Made by a program: the position numbers and the translations under genes. The notes under the pieces are model-generated. The model saw only the letters and a program-made list of their open reading frames with translations, was not told where the DNA came from and did no database searches. Below, piece by piece: positions 51,341 through 61,485 of a stretch of DNA of 64,000 nucleotides. The stretch comes from Clostridia bacterium (GTDB lineage Bacteria; Bacillota; Clostridia; UMGS1883): NCBI GenBank assembly GCA_017472685.1, contig JAFUOO010000012.1:124001-188000 (forward strand). The letters are read 5' to 3'. Position 1 is the first letter of the stretch. Each line of letters opens with the position of its first letter.

Positions 51341-52448
51341 CGTCAGATTCTGTCAGAGCATTTTTAAGAAATGCCAGTGACTTGCTCCTTTCTTTGTCAA
51401 TTATTGCATTGATTTTGTCGTAATCCCAATCGTAGTCTATCATAGCTTTTACATCGTTGTTATCATCAGTGAACAACTTGTAAAGACCAAGCTTCATTAA
51501 AAAGCTTGATGCCTTTGCAATGATAAAATCTGTTTTGCAAAAGGCAAATCTTTTATTGAATATCAACGAAAAGGTCAATCCATGGAAGGTTGTAGTTGCT
51601 ATTACCTGTGCATCGCGGAACAAGCTGATCCATTCCATCGGTGAAAGCTGATACTGTCTTAATATAACATCACACCAGGTATAAGTGTCATTATTACAAT
51701 CAAGACAAATGATTTTATAGTCATGAGCTCTGGCATAGCTGACTATACCTTGAATAAACTCTTCTGTAAAATCCTGACCATAAACTATCATATAGTTTTC
51801 ATACTTTGATTTTGGGATGTTGGGGTCAGCCCTGAAATCCCACAGCCAGGTGGGATCCAACACAACCTCCGGTCTGGTCCCCGTTATTTCTTCAATGATA
51901 TCAGCCGAATTTTCATCTCGCACAGAAATATGTGCCATTTTTTTTATTCCATTAACAACGTATTCAGGATGGTCTGCACCTTTCTTTACCGTACCAAAGC
52001 TTGCTGCATATGCGTTTACAGATTTTGCCTTCATGCCATTCCCAAACAGGAATGGGTCATTGTTGAATACCTTAAAGGAATAATCCCAGACGATATCACT
52101 TCCCAAAATGACATTGTCAAACTCAGTCTCCCTAAGTGTCGCAGCACTCAGGTCTTCCGTGTGCGGAATTGTTTTATATGCATTAATGAAAAGCTTTCTT
52201 TTTTTATTATAGCTTGACCAAGGAAGTAATCTATCGTGCAGATCGAAATAAAAACCGCGCTGAAGGATTTTATAGCGGGGCTTTAATGAATAATAAAAAT
52301 CAAAATGATGCTTGTTCAAATAAGCGATCTGCTTACAATTAGAATCGGGAAATTGAGTTTCTATTACCTTCTGGAGCGCATACGCCTGCGCAAAGGTTCC
52401 GTAATTGGGTACATTCCAAAAAGTCAATATGCCTGTGTTATATTTCAT
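51333..52448 (-). CDS. Polysaccharide pyruvyl transferase family protein (copy 1)
   Basis: A 371-residue protein of the CsaB/WcaK-type family. It starts TGILTFWNVPNYGTFAQAYALQ and has VILGSDIVWDYSF, DENSADIIEEITGTRPEVVLDPTWLW, and the C-terminal IATTTFHGLTFSLIFNKRFAF. The family adds ketal-linked pyruvate to sugars, using phosphoenolpyruvate. It overlaps the polymerase gene by 4 bp. Two more copies lie in the same locus (59223 and 62682). Confidence 0.88.
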   Translation of the reverse strand: MKYNTGILTFWNVPNYGTFAQAYALQKVIETQFPDSNCKQIAYLNKHHFDFYYSLKPRYKILQRGFYFDLHDRLLPWSSYNKKRKLFINAYKTIPHTEDLSAATLRETEFDNVILGSDIVWDYSFKVFNNDPFLFGNGMKAKSVNAYAASFGTVKKGADHPEYVVNGIKKMAHISVRDENSADIIEEITGTRPEVVLDPTWLWDFRADPNIPKSKYENYMIVYGQDFTEEFIQGIVSYARAHDYKIICLDCNNDTYTWCDVILRQYQLSPMEWISLFRDAQVIATTTFHGLTFSLIFNKRFAFCKTDFIIAKASSFLMKLGLYKLFTDDNNDVKAMIDYDWDYDKINAIIDKERSKSLAFLKNALTESDDE

Positions 52449-53629
52449 AATTGTCCCCCTAAGAAGTTTCTGCTACTGCGTTTTTTTGCTCGTTGATGCA
52501 CAATATAGTAAGGTAGAATAAGTGCCAGATACATCAAAGCATATTCACGTTGCTCCGTAATACCTAAAACAGTGTATACAATTATCCCCCAAATACAAGT
52601 CTGAGCACAAGTATCATGCCACATGCGCTTGCAACAGGATATATTTATCACATATATCACAGCATAAAAACAAAGACCGACTAAGCCACTTTGATAAATA
52701 ACCTGCAAAAGCTGATTGTGACAATGTGTTGCGGCGGTAAAACCAAAGGTTTTTACAGCAACGGACTGTGTAATAATTCCGTAGCCTTGTAAAGGCTTTG
52801 CGGCAATTGCTTTAATGGCATTATCCCATATCTCCAATCTTCCCGTGAATGTCATATCACCGCCCAGAACGCCCACTATCAAAGGCTCCAGATAGTCATA
52901 TATGCGGAAATATACAATGGATATTATAATAGCCACAGTAATTATAACGCCTCTTGCTGGAGGCAGATATTTCTTTATGATAGTTTTTATATGGGGCAGA
53001 ATATTAGGCAACAGGAACAATACACAGCCTGCAATACCCGTGGACCCACCAAATTTCAATTCTGATAGAATAATTATCAGAGAGAGAAAATAGCATCTGA
53101 GACTTTTTTTGGTAATTTCTTTGTAAAGCCACGCTGTTAACAGCCCGGGGAAAAACCACACCACAAATAAATGATGCCACCCTAAAAAGTAGCCCGGGGA
53201 AACACCGTAAACGGAATTTATGATTGTATAAATTCCGTTGGGCATCACAAAGAGAGTGAATGCATTTATGTAAATACAGATTTCAAAATGTAACATCAGG
53301 CATTGAACAAGCTGTTTTACGTTATGTGAATACAAATCAAGAACAGCAGCAATTGTCACAAAGTTTATAAGATTCTGAACGGCAGTGTTGACTATGCCAC
53401 CGCTCAGAAGCGTTATAAGCAAAGTCCACACTTCCAGACCTGCCAAAGCCAGAACAATTTTTGAAGGCATTCTTCTTTTTCTGAAATATTCAAAAATAAT
53501 CCATATAGCAACAAGATAAACAGCCAACTGATAGCCTTTATTAATCAGCGGAATTGTTTTGAAATACTGCGGCTCAAAAAAAGGTAACAGTAAACAGAAA
53601 CATATTATCCATCGTGTATTAAGTTTCAA
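52445..53629 (-). CDS. O-antigen ligase/polymerase-like membrane protein
   Basis: A 394-residue protein with ten or more helices, of the Wzy/WaaL type. The large outer loop with GRLEIWDNAIKAIAAKPLQGYG (about residues 262-284) and HCHNQLLQVIYQSGLVGLCFY are characteristic. It should polymerise or ligate oligosaccharide units on the outer membrane face of the cytoplasmic membrane. SD AGGAGG. It follows an acyltransferase gene. Confidence 0.85.
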   Translation of the reverse strand: MKLNTRWIICFCLLLPFFEPQYFKTIPLINKGYQLAVYLVAIWIIFEYFRKRRMPSKIVLALAGLEVWTLLITLLSGGIVNTAVQNLINFVTIAAVLDLYSHNVKQLVQCLMLHFEICIYINAFTLFVMPNGIYTIINSVYGVSPGYFLGWHHLFVVWFFPGLLTAWLYKEITKKSLRCYFLSLIIILSELKFGGSTGIAGCVLFLLPNILPHIKTIIKKYLPPARGVIITVAIIISIVYFRIYDYLEPLIVGVLGGDMTFTGRLEIWDNAIKAIAAKPLQGYGIITQSVAVKTFGFTAATHCHNQLLQVIYQSGLVGLCFYAVIYVINISCCKRMWHDTCAQTCIWGIIVYTVLGITEQREYALMYLALILPYYIVHQRAKKRSSRNFLGGQL

Positions 53630-53658
53630 TGTGAATACCTCCTTTTGATAATTTAACT

Positions 53659-54231
53659 TCAGCTATTTTGTTCATCGTTTAACATTTTAATTACTCTCGC
53701 CGGAACGCCTCCGACAACACTTCTCGGTGGAATAGAGTGCGTAACGACAGAATTTGCCCCTATAATGGCATAGTCCCCTATTTCTACATCAGGCATTACA
53801 CACACGTTTCTGCCAAGCCATACGTTTTTGCCGATGTGAACTTCACCCTTGCTCCATATTTTGCGTTTCGAGGGAGGAATATCAAGCTCAGCATAACTGA
53901 CAGAGCCATGCGAATTGTCAGTTATAAAACAACCCTCGCCCATAAGCACCCCGTCACCGATGGTAATACGGTTAGCGCAGGATATGTAAGAATTCTTTGT
54001 CATTGAAACATTGTTGCCAATTATAAGCTCAGGTTCTTTTTCTACTTTCCAGGTATGTATTGTTATGTTTTTACCTGTTTTAAAATTATTACCGATACTT
54101 ATATACTGCGGTCCCTTCAAAGTAAATCCCGGTCCAACATAGCTGTTTGAACCTATGCTTTTTAATTTTTTTGTGGTTCTTTTCCACAATATTTTATTAT
54201 ATGCTCTTAAAAGCTTTTCAGGTAAATTCAT
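53659..54231 (-). CDS. Hexapeptide-repeat acyltransferase (left-handed beta-helix)
   Basis: A 190-residue acyl/acetyltransferase. Hexapeptide strands run from about residue 32 (YVGPGFTLKGPQYISIGNNFK) to 180, with an inserted loop containing ITDNSHGS, where the His is catalytic. VGGVPARVIKML closes the helix. It resembles maltose acetyltransferase/WbbJ-like sugar O-acetyltransferases. The ATG at 54231 overlaps the upstream stop (TGATG). Confidence 0.88.
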   Translation of the reverse strand: MNLPEKLLRAYNKILWKRTTKKLKSIGSNSYVGPGFTLKGPQYISIGNNFKTGKNITIHTWKVEKEPELIIGNNVSMTKNSYISCANRITIGDGVLMGEGCFITDNSHGSVSYAELDIPPSKRKIWSKGEVHIGKNVWLGRNVCVMPDVEIGDYAIIGANSVVTHSIPPRSVVGGVPARVIKMLNDEQNS

Positions 54232-56195
54232 CACACAACCTCGTTTTCCAAAAACAGCTTCTTCGCAACTGATTTGTCCGAAGCATTATTTTTATATTGC
54301 CACTGTAACTTTTGCGGTATCATTCCTATCGTATCTGAAATCATTGGATCAAAATCTTTATTCAGCATTTTCATCAACACAAACATATCTCCATGATTAT
54401 AATGTACAGTATCAAGGACACCACCATCGAGTTTACAAAGCTTGCTTATCATCATAACAGCATCTATAAAGAAATATATAGAATATGTTCTGTATTTTAG
54501 ATAGTACTGTTCAAAAACACTATCTACAGCCGATACGAACACACTGTTTTTTCTTGATGCTATAAAATAACCTGACCAACTACAAACGTTATTTTTGTAC
54601 GCTAAAAAATATCTGCTGCTTGCAAATTCTACCGTTTCGAATGGTTTATCCGACAGGTAATCTGCAAGTCTATATTCTTTTGTGAAAAAGATTGTTGCAT
54701 CAATCCAGGTTCCTCCGTTATTTTTTAACAAATTGAAACGAAGTATATCTGAAAAAGTCTGTACAGAAATTTTACCTTTCTCGAAATCTGCAAGAATTAC
54801 AGGATTGATATCAGTATAATTCTTATAATTATTCTTGCTTATTTTTACAACATCCATTCCTTTATGGTATTTAATTACTGATTTCAGACATTGCTGTACA
54901 ATATAAGGTGCATTTTCAAAGCCATCCCACCAGAACACAAAAACCTTATCCGATACAGGAGCATCCTCCAAAATAGTTTTCTTATTTAAATAAGATTCTA
55001 AAATCGGCATTATCCGTTCTTCTAACAATGGTAATTCTTTTTGTATCTCTTCAAAGGCACGTAACCTGCTGTTATAAAACTTATGAGCTCTAAAAGCCTC
55101 TGCTATGCCCTTCTTACTTATGTTTTTCAGCAGTACCTTTGTTGAGTTAATAAATCTCTTTAACCCTTTAGCGCACCTTAACATTCCGCTTGTCATAAAT
55201 AAATACATATTTGGGAAAATACATATTCGTTTGGCGCAAAGCAAATATTTGCTCCTTAATCCTTTTGCACTTTCAAATAAAACTACCACTGATTTTTTAT
55301 AAATGTCATCCTTACGAAGCGTCTTATACAACACCTTAAAAGTCGAATAATCACTTTGTAACGCTCTGTTAAAAATGGAATTGATTAAATGATAATACAA
55401 TGCATATGCTTGAAGAATGTTATTGTTATCCGCTTTCAACAATTTGAAAAACGCCTCAAATGCTACACGAGATCTGTTTAAGTGATTTTCCACCGCAGTG
55501 TTTTTCATCATCGAATTCTGATTACTGAGGTTGTAAAAATAAGAATTTGGGGCTTTAATGGTTTTCACTTTTTTACAATTGCCAAGCATAAGATATGTAA
55601 ATATTGTATCCTCACCCAGGCTGATCCCCTTGTACATGGCAAATTTTTCTGCTGTTTTTTTCACACATTGAGCATCGTAGAGCTTGTTCCATCGAGAAAC
55701 AAATAAAACATTAGGAATTCCATCAAAATTTTTGTTATACAGATAAGAATTCCTAAGCTCTTCTACCGCATTGCCTTCATAAACACTATCTTCATACAAA
55801 AAATAAGGATCAAGTCTTCCATTTTTTTCTCTATAAAAGCCTGCTGCAATACAATCAATCCCGTCTTCCATATACTCCATGAAATTGGAAATAAAATCGT
55901 TCCCAATTCTGTCGTCAGGATCCAAAAACGCAATATACTTTCCTTCAGCACTTTTTATCCCTGCGAGCGTCGCGTCTACAAGTCCACCATTCTCTTTGTT
56001 TACAATTTTAATTCGAGAATCAACAGCTGCATATTTCAGAATTATCTCAGAGCTTTTATCAGTAGAGCCATCATTTACTAAAATAATTTCTATGTTTTCG
56101 TATTTCTGATTAATCAATGACGGAATAGAAGTATTTAAATAATTTTCCTGATTATAAATTGGTACCACAATCGATACCATTTTGTTTTTAGCCAT
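54231..56195 (-). CDS. Two-domain glycosyltransferase: GT2 plus capsular polysaccharide synthesis domain
   Basis: A 654-residue protein. Residues 1-230 are a GT-A family 2 glycosyltransferase (VSIVVPIYNQENYLNTSI, VNDGSTDKS, FLDPDDRI as the DxD region). Residues about 400-640 match the Caps_synth/GT32-like domain (VFVFWWDGFENAPYIVQQCLKSV, SDILRFNLLKNNGGTWIDATIF with DxD-like D). A helical linker of about 150 residues joins them. It probably adds two sugars in succession. It shares one base with the acyltransferase start. Confidence 0.86.
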   Translation of the reverse strand: MAKNKMVSIVVPIYNQENYLNTSIPSLINQKYENIEIILVNDGSTDKSSEIILKYAAVDSRIKIVNKENGGLVDATLAGIKSAEGKYIAFLDPDDRIGNDFISNFMEYMEDGIDCIAAGFYREKNGRLDPYFLYEDSVYEGNAVEELRNSYLYNKNFDGIPNVLFVSRWNKLYDAQCVKKTAEKFAMYKGISLGEDTIFTYLMLGNCKKVKTIKAPNSYFYNLSNQNSMMKNTAVENHLNRSRVAFEAFFKLLKADNNNILQAYALYYHLINSIFNRALQSDYSTFKVLYKTLRKDDIYKKSVVVLFESAKGLRSKYLLCAKRICIFPNMYLFMTSGMLRCAKGLKRFINSTKVLLKNISKKGIAEAFRAHKFYNSRLRAFEEIQKELPLLEERIMPILESYLNKKTILEDAPVSDKVFVFWWDGFENAPYIVQQCLKSVIKYHKGMDVVKISKNNYKNYTDINPVILADFEKGKISVQTFSDILRFNLLKNNGGTWIDATIFFTKEYRLADYLSDKPFETVEFASSRYFLAYKNNVCSWSGYFIASRKNSVFVSAVDSVFEQYYLKYRTYSIYFFIDAVMMISKLCKLDGGVLDTVHYNHGDMFVLMKMLNKDFDPMISDTIGMIPQKLQWQYKNNASDKSVAKKLFLENEVV

Positions 56196-56213
56196 GATAT
56201 ACCTCTTTGTATA

Positions 56214-57368
56214 TTAATATTCAGGGAATTCGTTGTTTTCCTTCAATGCATCTCTGATAGCCTTTAAATATCCATAGCCATGTTCTTCGTCAGGTTCAAG
56301 ATATCCACCTTCAGCCCACTCATTCCATGCATACATGAACATCATATCCTGTTTATAGTCACGCTTTGCATGCTTTATTTGTGCTGACAGATACTTCTTG
56401 AATTTTTCAGGATTTTCCCCTACATAGACAAAGCCGCGCTTTCCGTGGCGAGGAGTATTGTCCCAGCGAACAAATGCTCCGGGAATACTATTCTTCCTTA
56501 CAGGTTTCATGTTTATAATAGTTTGCCATGCTTTATCATAGCTTATAAACTGAGTTCCTGTTATCTTTCTCAAAGATGATGTACCCACTCTTAAAAGATC
56601 AACTCCAAACTTTGCTTGTACAATGTTTGAAACTCTTCGGCGGATATATTTTAATGTGCTCAAAAAGCCTTTCTTAGATGAAAACATTTCATGGCGAGCA
56701 TAGCCCGGCTGAAATTCAATATCGTACTCAAAGGCATCTGCTTCACTTCTGTTTTCGAAATCAAGGTCTCCTGTCTGGTACGCAAAATCCAATCCGGGGA
56801 AACCGCTCTCAATGGCCAGTTCGCGCCAGTATTCCATCATTTCAACAACACAATTCATAATTGAAGGTCGGTAGATAACAAACAAAGGTTTTCCGTCAAC
56901 CTTAATGTAGCGTTCATCTTTGAAGAAAGGTAACATATAGTCAAAATGTTCCTTCCATTCCTTTTTACCTCCATAGTATTGATTAATGAGAACCTTTTTA
57001 TCTTCACCTGTCCAGGCTTTTGTCCACGGCTCGTTGGCCCAGCAAACACAGAACGGAATATCTATCTTTTTATTGGCAAGCATCTGCTCCATAGGTTTTT
57101 CTAAAAGCATCTTTCCGTCAAACCAATAATGATAATAGCAAAAACCGTAAACGCCATGCTCCTTTGCTATTTTAGCCTGCCAGATTTTAACATCATCGTC
57201 CAAAAGGTCGTAATAATTGTTATCAAGCGGGACTCTCGGCTGAACATGACCGTCATACAACGGAGTTGCTTTCTTTACGTTAACCCATTCGGTAAAGCCT
57301 TCACCCCACCATTCGTTATTTTCGGGAATGTTGTGAAACTGAGGTAAATAATAGGCTATTATTTTCAT
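56214..57368 (-). CDS. WbsX-like glycosyltransferase / GH99-like protein
   Basis: A 384-residue protein of the Glyco_tran_WbsX (GH99-like) family. The N-terminus reads IIAYYLPQFHNIPENNEWWGEGFTEW, followed by YGFCYYHYWFDGKMLLEKP, FCVCWANEPWTKAWTG, and near the C-terminus FMYAWNEWAEGGYLEPD. The acidic residue in ANEPWTKAW may be catalytic. These proteins are common in O-antigen and capsule loci; whether they transfer or hydrolyse is not settled. The start overlaps the FrhB-like stop by one base (TAATG). Confidence 0.9.
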   Translation of the reverse strand: MKIIAYYLPQFHNIPENNEWWGEGFTEWVNVKKATPLYDGHVQPRVPLDNNYYDLLDDDVKIWQAKIAKEHGVYGFCYYHYWFDGKMLLEKPMEQMLANKKIDIPFCVCWANEPWTKAWTGEDKKVLINQYYGGKKEWKEHFDYMLPFFKDERYIKVDGKPLFVIYRPSIMNCVVEMMEYWRELAIESGFPGLDFAYQTGDLDFENRSEADAFEYDIEFQPGYARHEMFSSKKGFLSTLKYIRRRVSNIVQAKFGVDLLRVGTSSLRKITGTQFISYDKAWQTIINMKPVRKNSIPGAFVRWDNTPRHGKRGFVYVGENPEKFKKYLSAQIKHAKRDYKQDMMFMYAWNEWAEGGYLEPDEEHGYGYLKAIRDALKENNEFPEY

Positions 57369-58609
57369 TATGAATGACCTCCTTCATTAGCTTTTCTAAC
57401 GCGCTTTTCATATTTTTTTTGTTTATATTTTTTTACAAGCTTAAAAACATGCTTTTTTAAAGGCAGCTTATTAATTACAGGTTTAACAAGATTTACTATT
57501 CTGCTTTTCAAATTGTTCTTTACCCATTTTGATGTAAGCTGCTCGTAAGTGCAATTTTTCACATCAAGGAAAAACTCTTCTCTGTTTTTCGGAATCTTCA
57601 AAATCTTATTGCTGCCACTTATGCTTGAGGACAATCCGCTTTCCACGGGTTCCCATCTGATTTTCTGCTTCAGAAGCTCGAAAATTTCTTTGCCATATTC
57701 TGAATGCACCCACACGGCGGTTGTTCCTAACTCATCATCAAATCCCGGAACTTGATCTCCCACAGAATGAAAATCGCCTATGGTAAAGTCGGACGCACGC
57801 ACAAGGCTACGGAATTCACAATCGTAACAGGAGGGACGCATGTTATATCCGGCAAAAAACATTCTAAGCATAGATTTAGAATCATAATTCTGCTCAATAT
57901 GCTTTCGTTCTTGGAAATAAATTCTTGTGTTAGGTGCAGAATATCCGTAGGATTTATCTCGGAATACTACCCTGCGAACATTATCCTTATATTTTTTCTG
58001 CAAAAAATTTATCCATTTCTTGTAAATTCCCGGAGAAGAAACCCCGTAACAGATAAGGTCAGTTGTAATAAGCAGGTGCTCATTCTTGTTGTTCTGAACA
58101 AGCTTTTTAAGACCATTTACCTGACAGGGAGTTCCCACAAAAAGGCAACATCTGCCTTGTGACAGCAAATCGTTGATATGGGAAAAAACATCCCCTAAAT
58201 AGCTTTGAACATATTTTGAGCCGCACATATCAGGTATATCATCTTTGTGTTCGGTCCCTTTATGTACAATATCAACGCCGTCAAAGCCTGCCCCGAAAAC
58301 CACTCCATTACAGTCCGATATAACGTAATCTGCCAGAACGGAAAAGAAACCGCCCGCAGTACTCAGAGCACGCAGCTGCTCATCGGTAGACTGAATTGCA
58401 TATTTATTTGTTGAGTTATGTAAGGCTACAAAGGGCTCAATCTGTGGGCAAACCTTACTGCACAAATTACATTCAATACATTTGCTGCCGACAATTTCGG
58501 GATACTGAAACCCTTCTTCGTCTGTCTTCATTTCGATTGCAGATTTTGGGCATATACTGTAACACGCACTGCATCCGGTACACATGGTCTTATCCGATAT
58601 TTTAATCAT
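57368..58609 (-). CDS. FrhB-like iron-sulfur protein of polysaccharide locus (copy 1)
   Basis: A 413-residue protein annotated in relatives as coenzyme F420 hydrogenase/dehydrogenase beta subunit. Two [4Fe-4S] ferredoxin clusters are at residues 9-20 (CTGCSACYSICP) and about 41-54 (CIECNLCSKVCP). The FrhB domain follows (STAGGFFSVLADYVI, LFVGTPCQVNGLKKLV, YDCEFRSLVRASDFTIGDF). In polysaccharide loci this family pairs with pyruvyl transferases; its reaction is unknown, and F420 involvement is doubtful here. It overlaps the acetyltransferase stop by 8 bp. Confidence 0.87.
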   Translation of the reverse strand: MIKISDKTMCTGCSACYSICPKSAIEMKTDEEGFQYPEIVGSKCIECNLCSKVCPQIEPFVALHNSTNKYAIQSTDEQLRALSTAGGFFSVLADYVISDCNGVVFGAGFDGVDIVHKGTEHKDDIPDMCGSKYVQSYLGDVFSHINDLLSQGRCCLFVGTPCQVNGLKKLVQNNKNEHLLITTDLICYGVSSPGIYKKWINFLQKKYKDNVRRVVFRDKSYGYSAPNTRIYFQERKHIEQNYDSKSMLRMFFAGYNMRPSCYDCEFRSLVRASDFTIGDFHSVGDQVPGFDDELGTTAVWVHSEYGKEIFELLKQKIRWEPVESGLSSSISGSNKILKIPKNREEFFLDVKNCTYEQLTSKWVKNNLKSRIVNLVKPVINKLPLKKHVFKLVKKYKQKKYEKRVRKANEGGHS

Positions 58610-59207
58610 TCAATTCACCTTTTCTGCACGCATAAAATTCTCGCCAGGCATCTTCCAGTGATAATCCGTCAGGATGAGCTATAGAGAATGCTTTTCTCTT
58701 ACTCATAACGTCATCAAAGCTACCAATAACCTTCGCCGGTACGCCACCTACAACGGTTCCCGGAGGCACATCGCTTGTGACGACTGCTCCTGCTGCCACT
58801 ATTGCATTAGGTCCAATAGACACATTGGGTAATATTCTGGCACCTGCCCCGACAAAAACATTTTCATGTATTTCTATACAGCCAACGTATCCTACAAATT
58901 CACGTTTACCTGCCATACCGTCGAACACCCAATTGATAATATCGTGTGCGGTAAATTCTACCTCTGCGGCAATTGCAACGTTATCGTGAATTTTAATTCT
59001 TAAGTTATCCCCCGGATACTTTCTGGGTTGATAATGAACATGCTCTCCAAGAAGTGCAAATTTCTTCTTTTTCCTGAGCCATTTCACACGCATCTGAGCG
59101 GTTGGAATTAACTGAAAAATAATTCCTTCAATAAACTCAAATGTAGCCTTTCGACGATAGGATTTGCTGACTTCAAGTGATTTATCGCTATACGAATTGT
59201 TTTTCAT
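58602..59207 (-). CDS. Serine-acetyltransferase-like hexapeptide acyltransferase
   Basis: A 201-residue protein with a helical N-terminal part, then left-handed beta-helix strands (IKIHDNVAIAAEVEFTAHDI with a likely catalytic His, IHENVFVGAGARILPNVSIGPNAIVAAGAVV) and the closing VGGVPAKVIGS. Probably O- or N-acetylates a sugar. The start at 59207 has AAGGAG eight bases before; the upstream GTG is in the SD. It is between a pyruvyl transferase and an FrhB-like gene. Confidence 0.86.
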   Translation of the reverse strand: MKNNSYSDKSLEVSKSYRRKATFEFIEGIIFQLIPTAQMRVKWLRKKKKFALLGEHVHYQPRKYPGDNLRIKIHDNVAIAAEVEFTAHDIINWVFDGMAGKREFVGYVGCIEIHENVFVGAGARILPNVSIGPNAIVAAGAVVTSDVPPGTVVGGVPAKVIGSFDDVMSKRKAFSIAHPDGLSLEDAWREFYACRKGELND

Positions 59208-59222
59208 AAAAAACACTCCTTG

Positions 59223-60386
59223 TCAAGTATTTTTAAGTGCTGTTTTTAAAAACTCTACCGATTCGTTTCTCAGGTTTTTCAATTTTTCTTCAATGTCATA
59301 ATAGTCAATTTCATTGTCAATAATATTAGCTACATTTTCTGAACAATGTCTTGCTTCAAGTCCTGTAAGTTTAAACAAACTCTCAATTCTTGAATTTCTC
59401 GACTGCTTGCTATCGTCTGAAAAGCGGCTGAATGTAACAAACTGTTTGTGATTCAATATTGAAAATACACTGCCGTGGAACGAGTCGGTACAAATATACT
59501 CCGCATTACGGATAAGATTTACAAAGTCGGTAGAATCCATATCGAACATCTGCTTGTCGCCAAATGTCTGGTCGCATTCAACAAAGTGGTCAAGAAAAGG
59601 AACTGTTACAACAGGGAGATTTTTCTCTTTTGCAAACTTCAAGGTTTCTGCTCTGTGTGCTTCGTTTTCGCCTAAGAAGTAAGCAAAGATATAGGGCTCT
59701 TCAACAACTCTCTTGTTGGGTATAAGCGTGAGCCATTCTTCACCGGATAACAACAAGGTTGGGTCACAAACTGTGGTTGCATCAATCCCTGTAAGCTCTT
59801 TGATAATCTGACTGCCACGCAATTCACGGCTGCTTAAAGCATTAAAACGCTTAAGATATTTTGCCGTTCTTCCCTTTTGATACCAGGGTATCTGACTTAC
59901 ACCAAAGCTCGGAGCATAAGCTACCTTGTTTATATTATCTGCTACAAATTCCTGTGTGAAGAAATGACTGCCCAGATTCTGCGGAAGCCACAATTGGTCG
60001 CTTCCTGTTAAAACTGTGTCATAATTTTCCGAGCCTTTTTTCAAAGCTTCAAATCCTGCATAAGGCTTGGACATTTTTGTGAAATACTGTTTAACAAAGC
60101 CATCAAAGCGTTTATTTCTTACAGAAACAAGCTTCTGTATTTCAGGATGCTTTGAAATTTCCCGTCTTTTCTTTATTCCCTTAAGCTTTCCTGTTACGAA
60201 ATAAGGGTTAAAAAGCCTGAGTAATGACTGCATTATAAATACAGGCGAAGGTGTTTTTTTGTAAATTATAATTTCATAATCATAACCTAATTTTTCAACA
60301 GACTGCTGTGTTGCTAAAACCTGAAGCTGGCTTCCGAAGTTTTTTGTATCATAGCATACACAAAGACCTACTTTTGTTTTACTCAT
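59223..60386 (-). CDS. Polysaccharide pyruvyl transferase family protein (copy 2)
   Basis: A 387-residue protein of the same family as copies 1 and 3. It starts VGLCVCYDTKNFGSQLQVLATQQSVE, with DTVLTGSDQLWLP, NKVAYAPSFGVSQ, SSRELRGSQIIKELTGIDATTVCDPTLLLS and ICTDSFHGSVFSILNHKQFV. The C-terminal HG motif and the GSDQ loop are shared by all three copies. Neighbours are a glycosyltransferase (8-bp overlap upstream) and an acetyltransferase. Confidence 0.88.
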   Translation of the reverse strand: MSKTKVGLCVCYDTKNFGSQLQVLATQQSVEKLGYDYEIIIYKKTPSPVFIMQSLLRLFNPYFVTGKLKGIKKRREISKHPEIQKLVSVRNKRFDGFVKQYFTKMSKPYAGFEALKKGSENYDTVLTGSDQLWLPQNLGSHFFTQEFVADNINKVAYAPSFGVSQIPWYQKGRTAKYLKRFNALSSRELRGSQIIKELTGIDATTVCDPTLLLSGEEWLTLIPNKRVVEEPYIFAYFLGENEAHRAETLKFAKEKNLPVVTVPFLDHFVECDQTFGDKQMFDMDSTDFVNLIRNAEYICTDSFHGSVFSILNHKQFVTFSRFSDDSKQSRNSRIESLFKLTGLEARHCSENVANIIDNEIDYYDIEEKLKNLRNESVEFLKTALKNT

Positions 60387-61449
60387 TATGTAACACCTCG
60401 TTATAGTATCCGGCTAAAATCTCGTGCATTTTTCTTACACTGAATTCTTCTTTAATCTTCGCAATATTATTATCCTTCATGCTCTCTAGCATTTGTACAT
60501 CTGTACTGCATCTGACAAGAGCTTGGGCAAGAGCAGTTACATCTCCTGCCTCAATCAAAATACCGTTTTCGTCAGTTACAACCTCCGGGATTGAGCCAAC
60601 TGTTGTGCTGATAATTGCTTTGCCTGCAGCCATACCTTCTAAAATTGCAATTGGTAAACCTTCATAATGTGAAGGCAAAACCAGTGTTGCGGAGGTTTTT
60701 AAAAGCTCCATTTTCTTCGTATGGTCAGCCCAACCTATAATCTGAATGTTTTCTCCTAATTTTTCGTCGGAAATTATACTCCTGACCTTATCAATTTCAC
60801 CATCACCTGCAAGATATATTTTTATATCTTTATTAATCTCTCTTGCAATTTTAACGGCTTCGATTAAGTCGTAAGTTCCTTTTCTTTCGCCAAGTCTGCC
60901 AAGCACTACAAACTCATTCTTATGTTCCTGAGCATCACATACTGCTTTAATGAATTCTTCATCGTTAATACCGTTATTAAGAGTGCGGCAATTGTTAATA
61001 TTTAAGGCGGATTGATACTTTTCCTTCCAAACTTCTGAAAGTGCAAGGACCATATCTGCATTATTAAAATAATTCCTTATGAGCTGTTTTCTTTTTTCGT
61101 TAAGACCTTCGTAGAAAACAAGAAACAGTGCCGCATGATTATGCACAATTACTTTTTTGTTTGATTTTTTTAACGTCTTTAAATAATAAGATTTTCTGAA
61201 TGCGCTGCCATTAGATGTGCTGTGAATATGAAAAAGGTCATATTTCTTATAATATGTCAAAAACTTTAAATAGCTTAATATCGAAAACGCTAATCTGACA
61301 AAAAGATTTCCATCTATAAATGACTCATGAATGTCAATATCATATAAAGAATTCAAAATTTCACTGTTGCGTATATCGCGGATAACAGATGCCATACCGC
61401 CAAATGAACCCGTGTCACTAGGGCCTATAACAAGAATTTTTTTCTTCAT
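60379..61449 (-). CDS. Family 4 glycosyltransferase
   Basis: A 356-residue GT-B glycosyltransferase. The N-terminal domain has GPSDTGSFGGMASVIRDI, the C-terminal domain has VVLGRLGERKGTYDLIEAVKIA and the sugar-nucleotide site LPSHYEGLPIAILEGMAAGKAII with the E-x7-E motif. The start at 61449 has AAAGGTGA five bases before. Donor and acceptor are unknown. Confidence 0.93.
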   Translation of the reverse strand: MKKKILVIGPSDTGSFGGMASVIRDIRNSEILNSLYDIDIHESFIDGNLFVRLAFSILSYLKFLTYYKKYDLFHIHSTSNGSAFRKSYYLKTLKKSNKKVIVHNHAALFLVFYEGLNEKRKQLIRNYFNNADMVLALSEVWKEKYQSALNINNCRTLNNGINDEEFIKAVCDAQEHKNEFVVLGRLGERKGTYDLIEAVKIAREINKDIKIYLAGDGEIDKVRSIISDEKLGENIQIIGWADHTKKMELLKTSATLVLPSHYEGLPIAILEGMAAGKAIISTTVGSIPEVVTDENGILIEAGDVTALAQALVRCSTDVQMLESMKDNNIAKIKEEFSVRKMHEILAGYYNEVLHNE

Positions 61450-61485
61450 AAAATTCACCTTTCAAATATGCAAAATCAACCTAAA

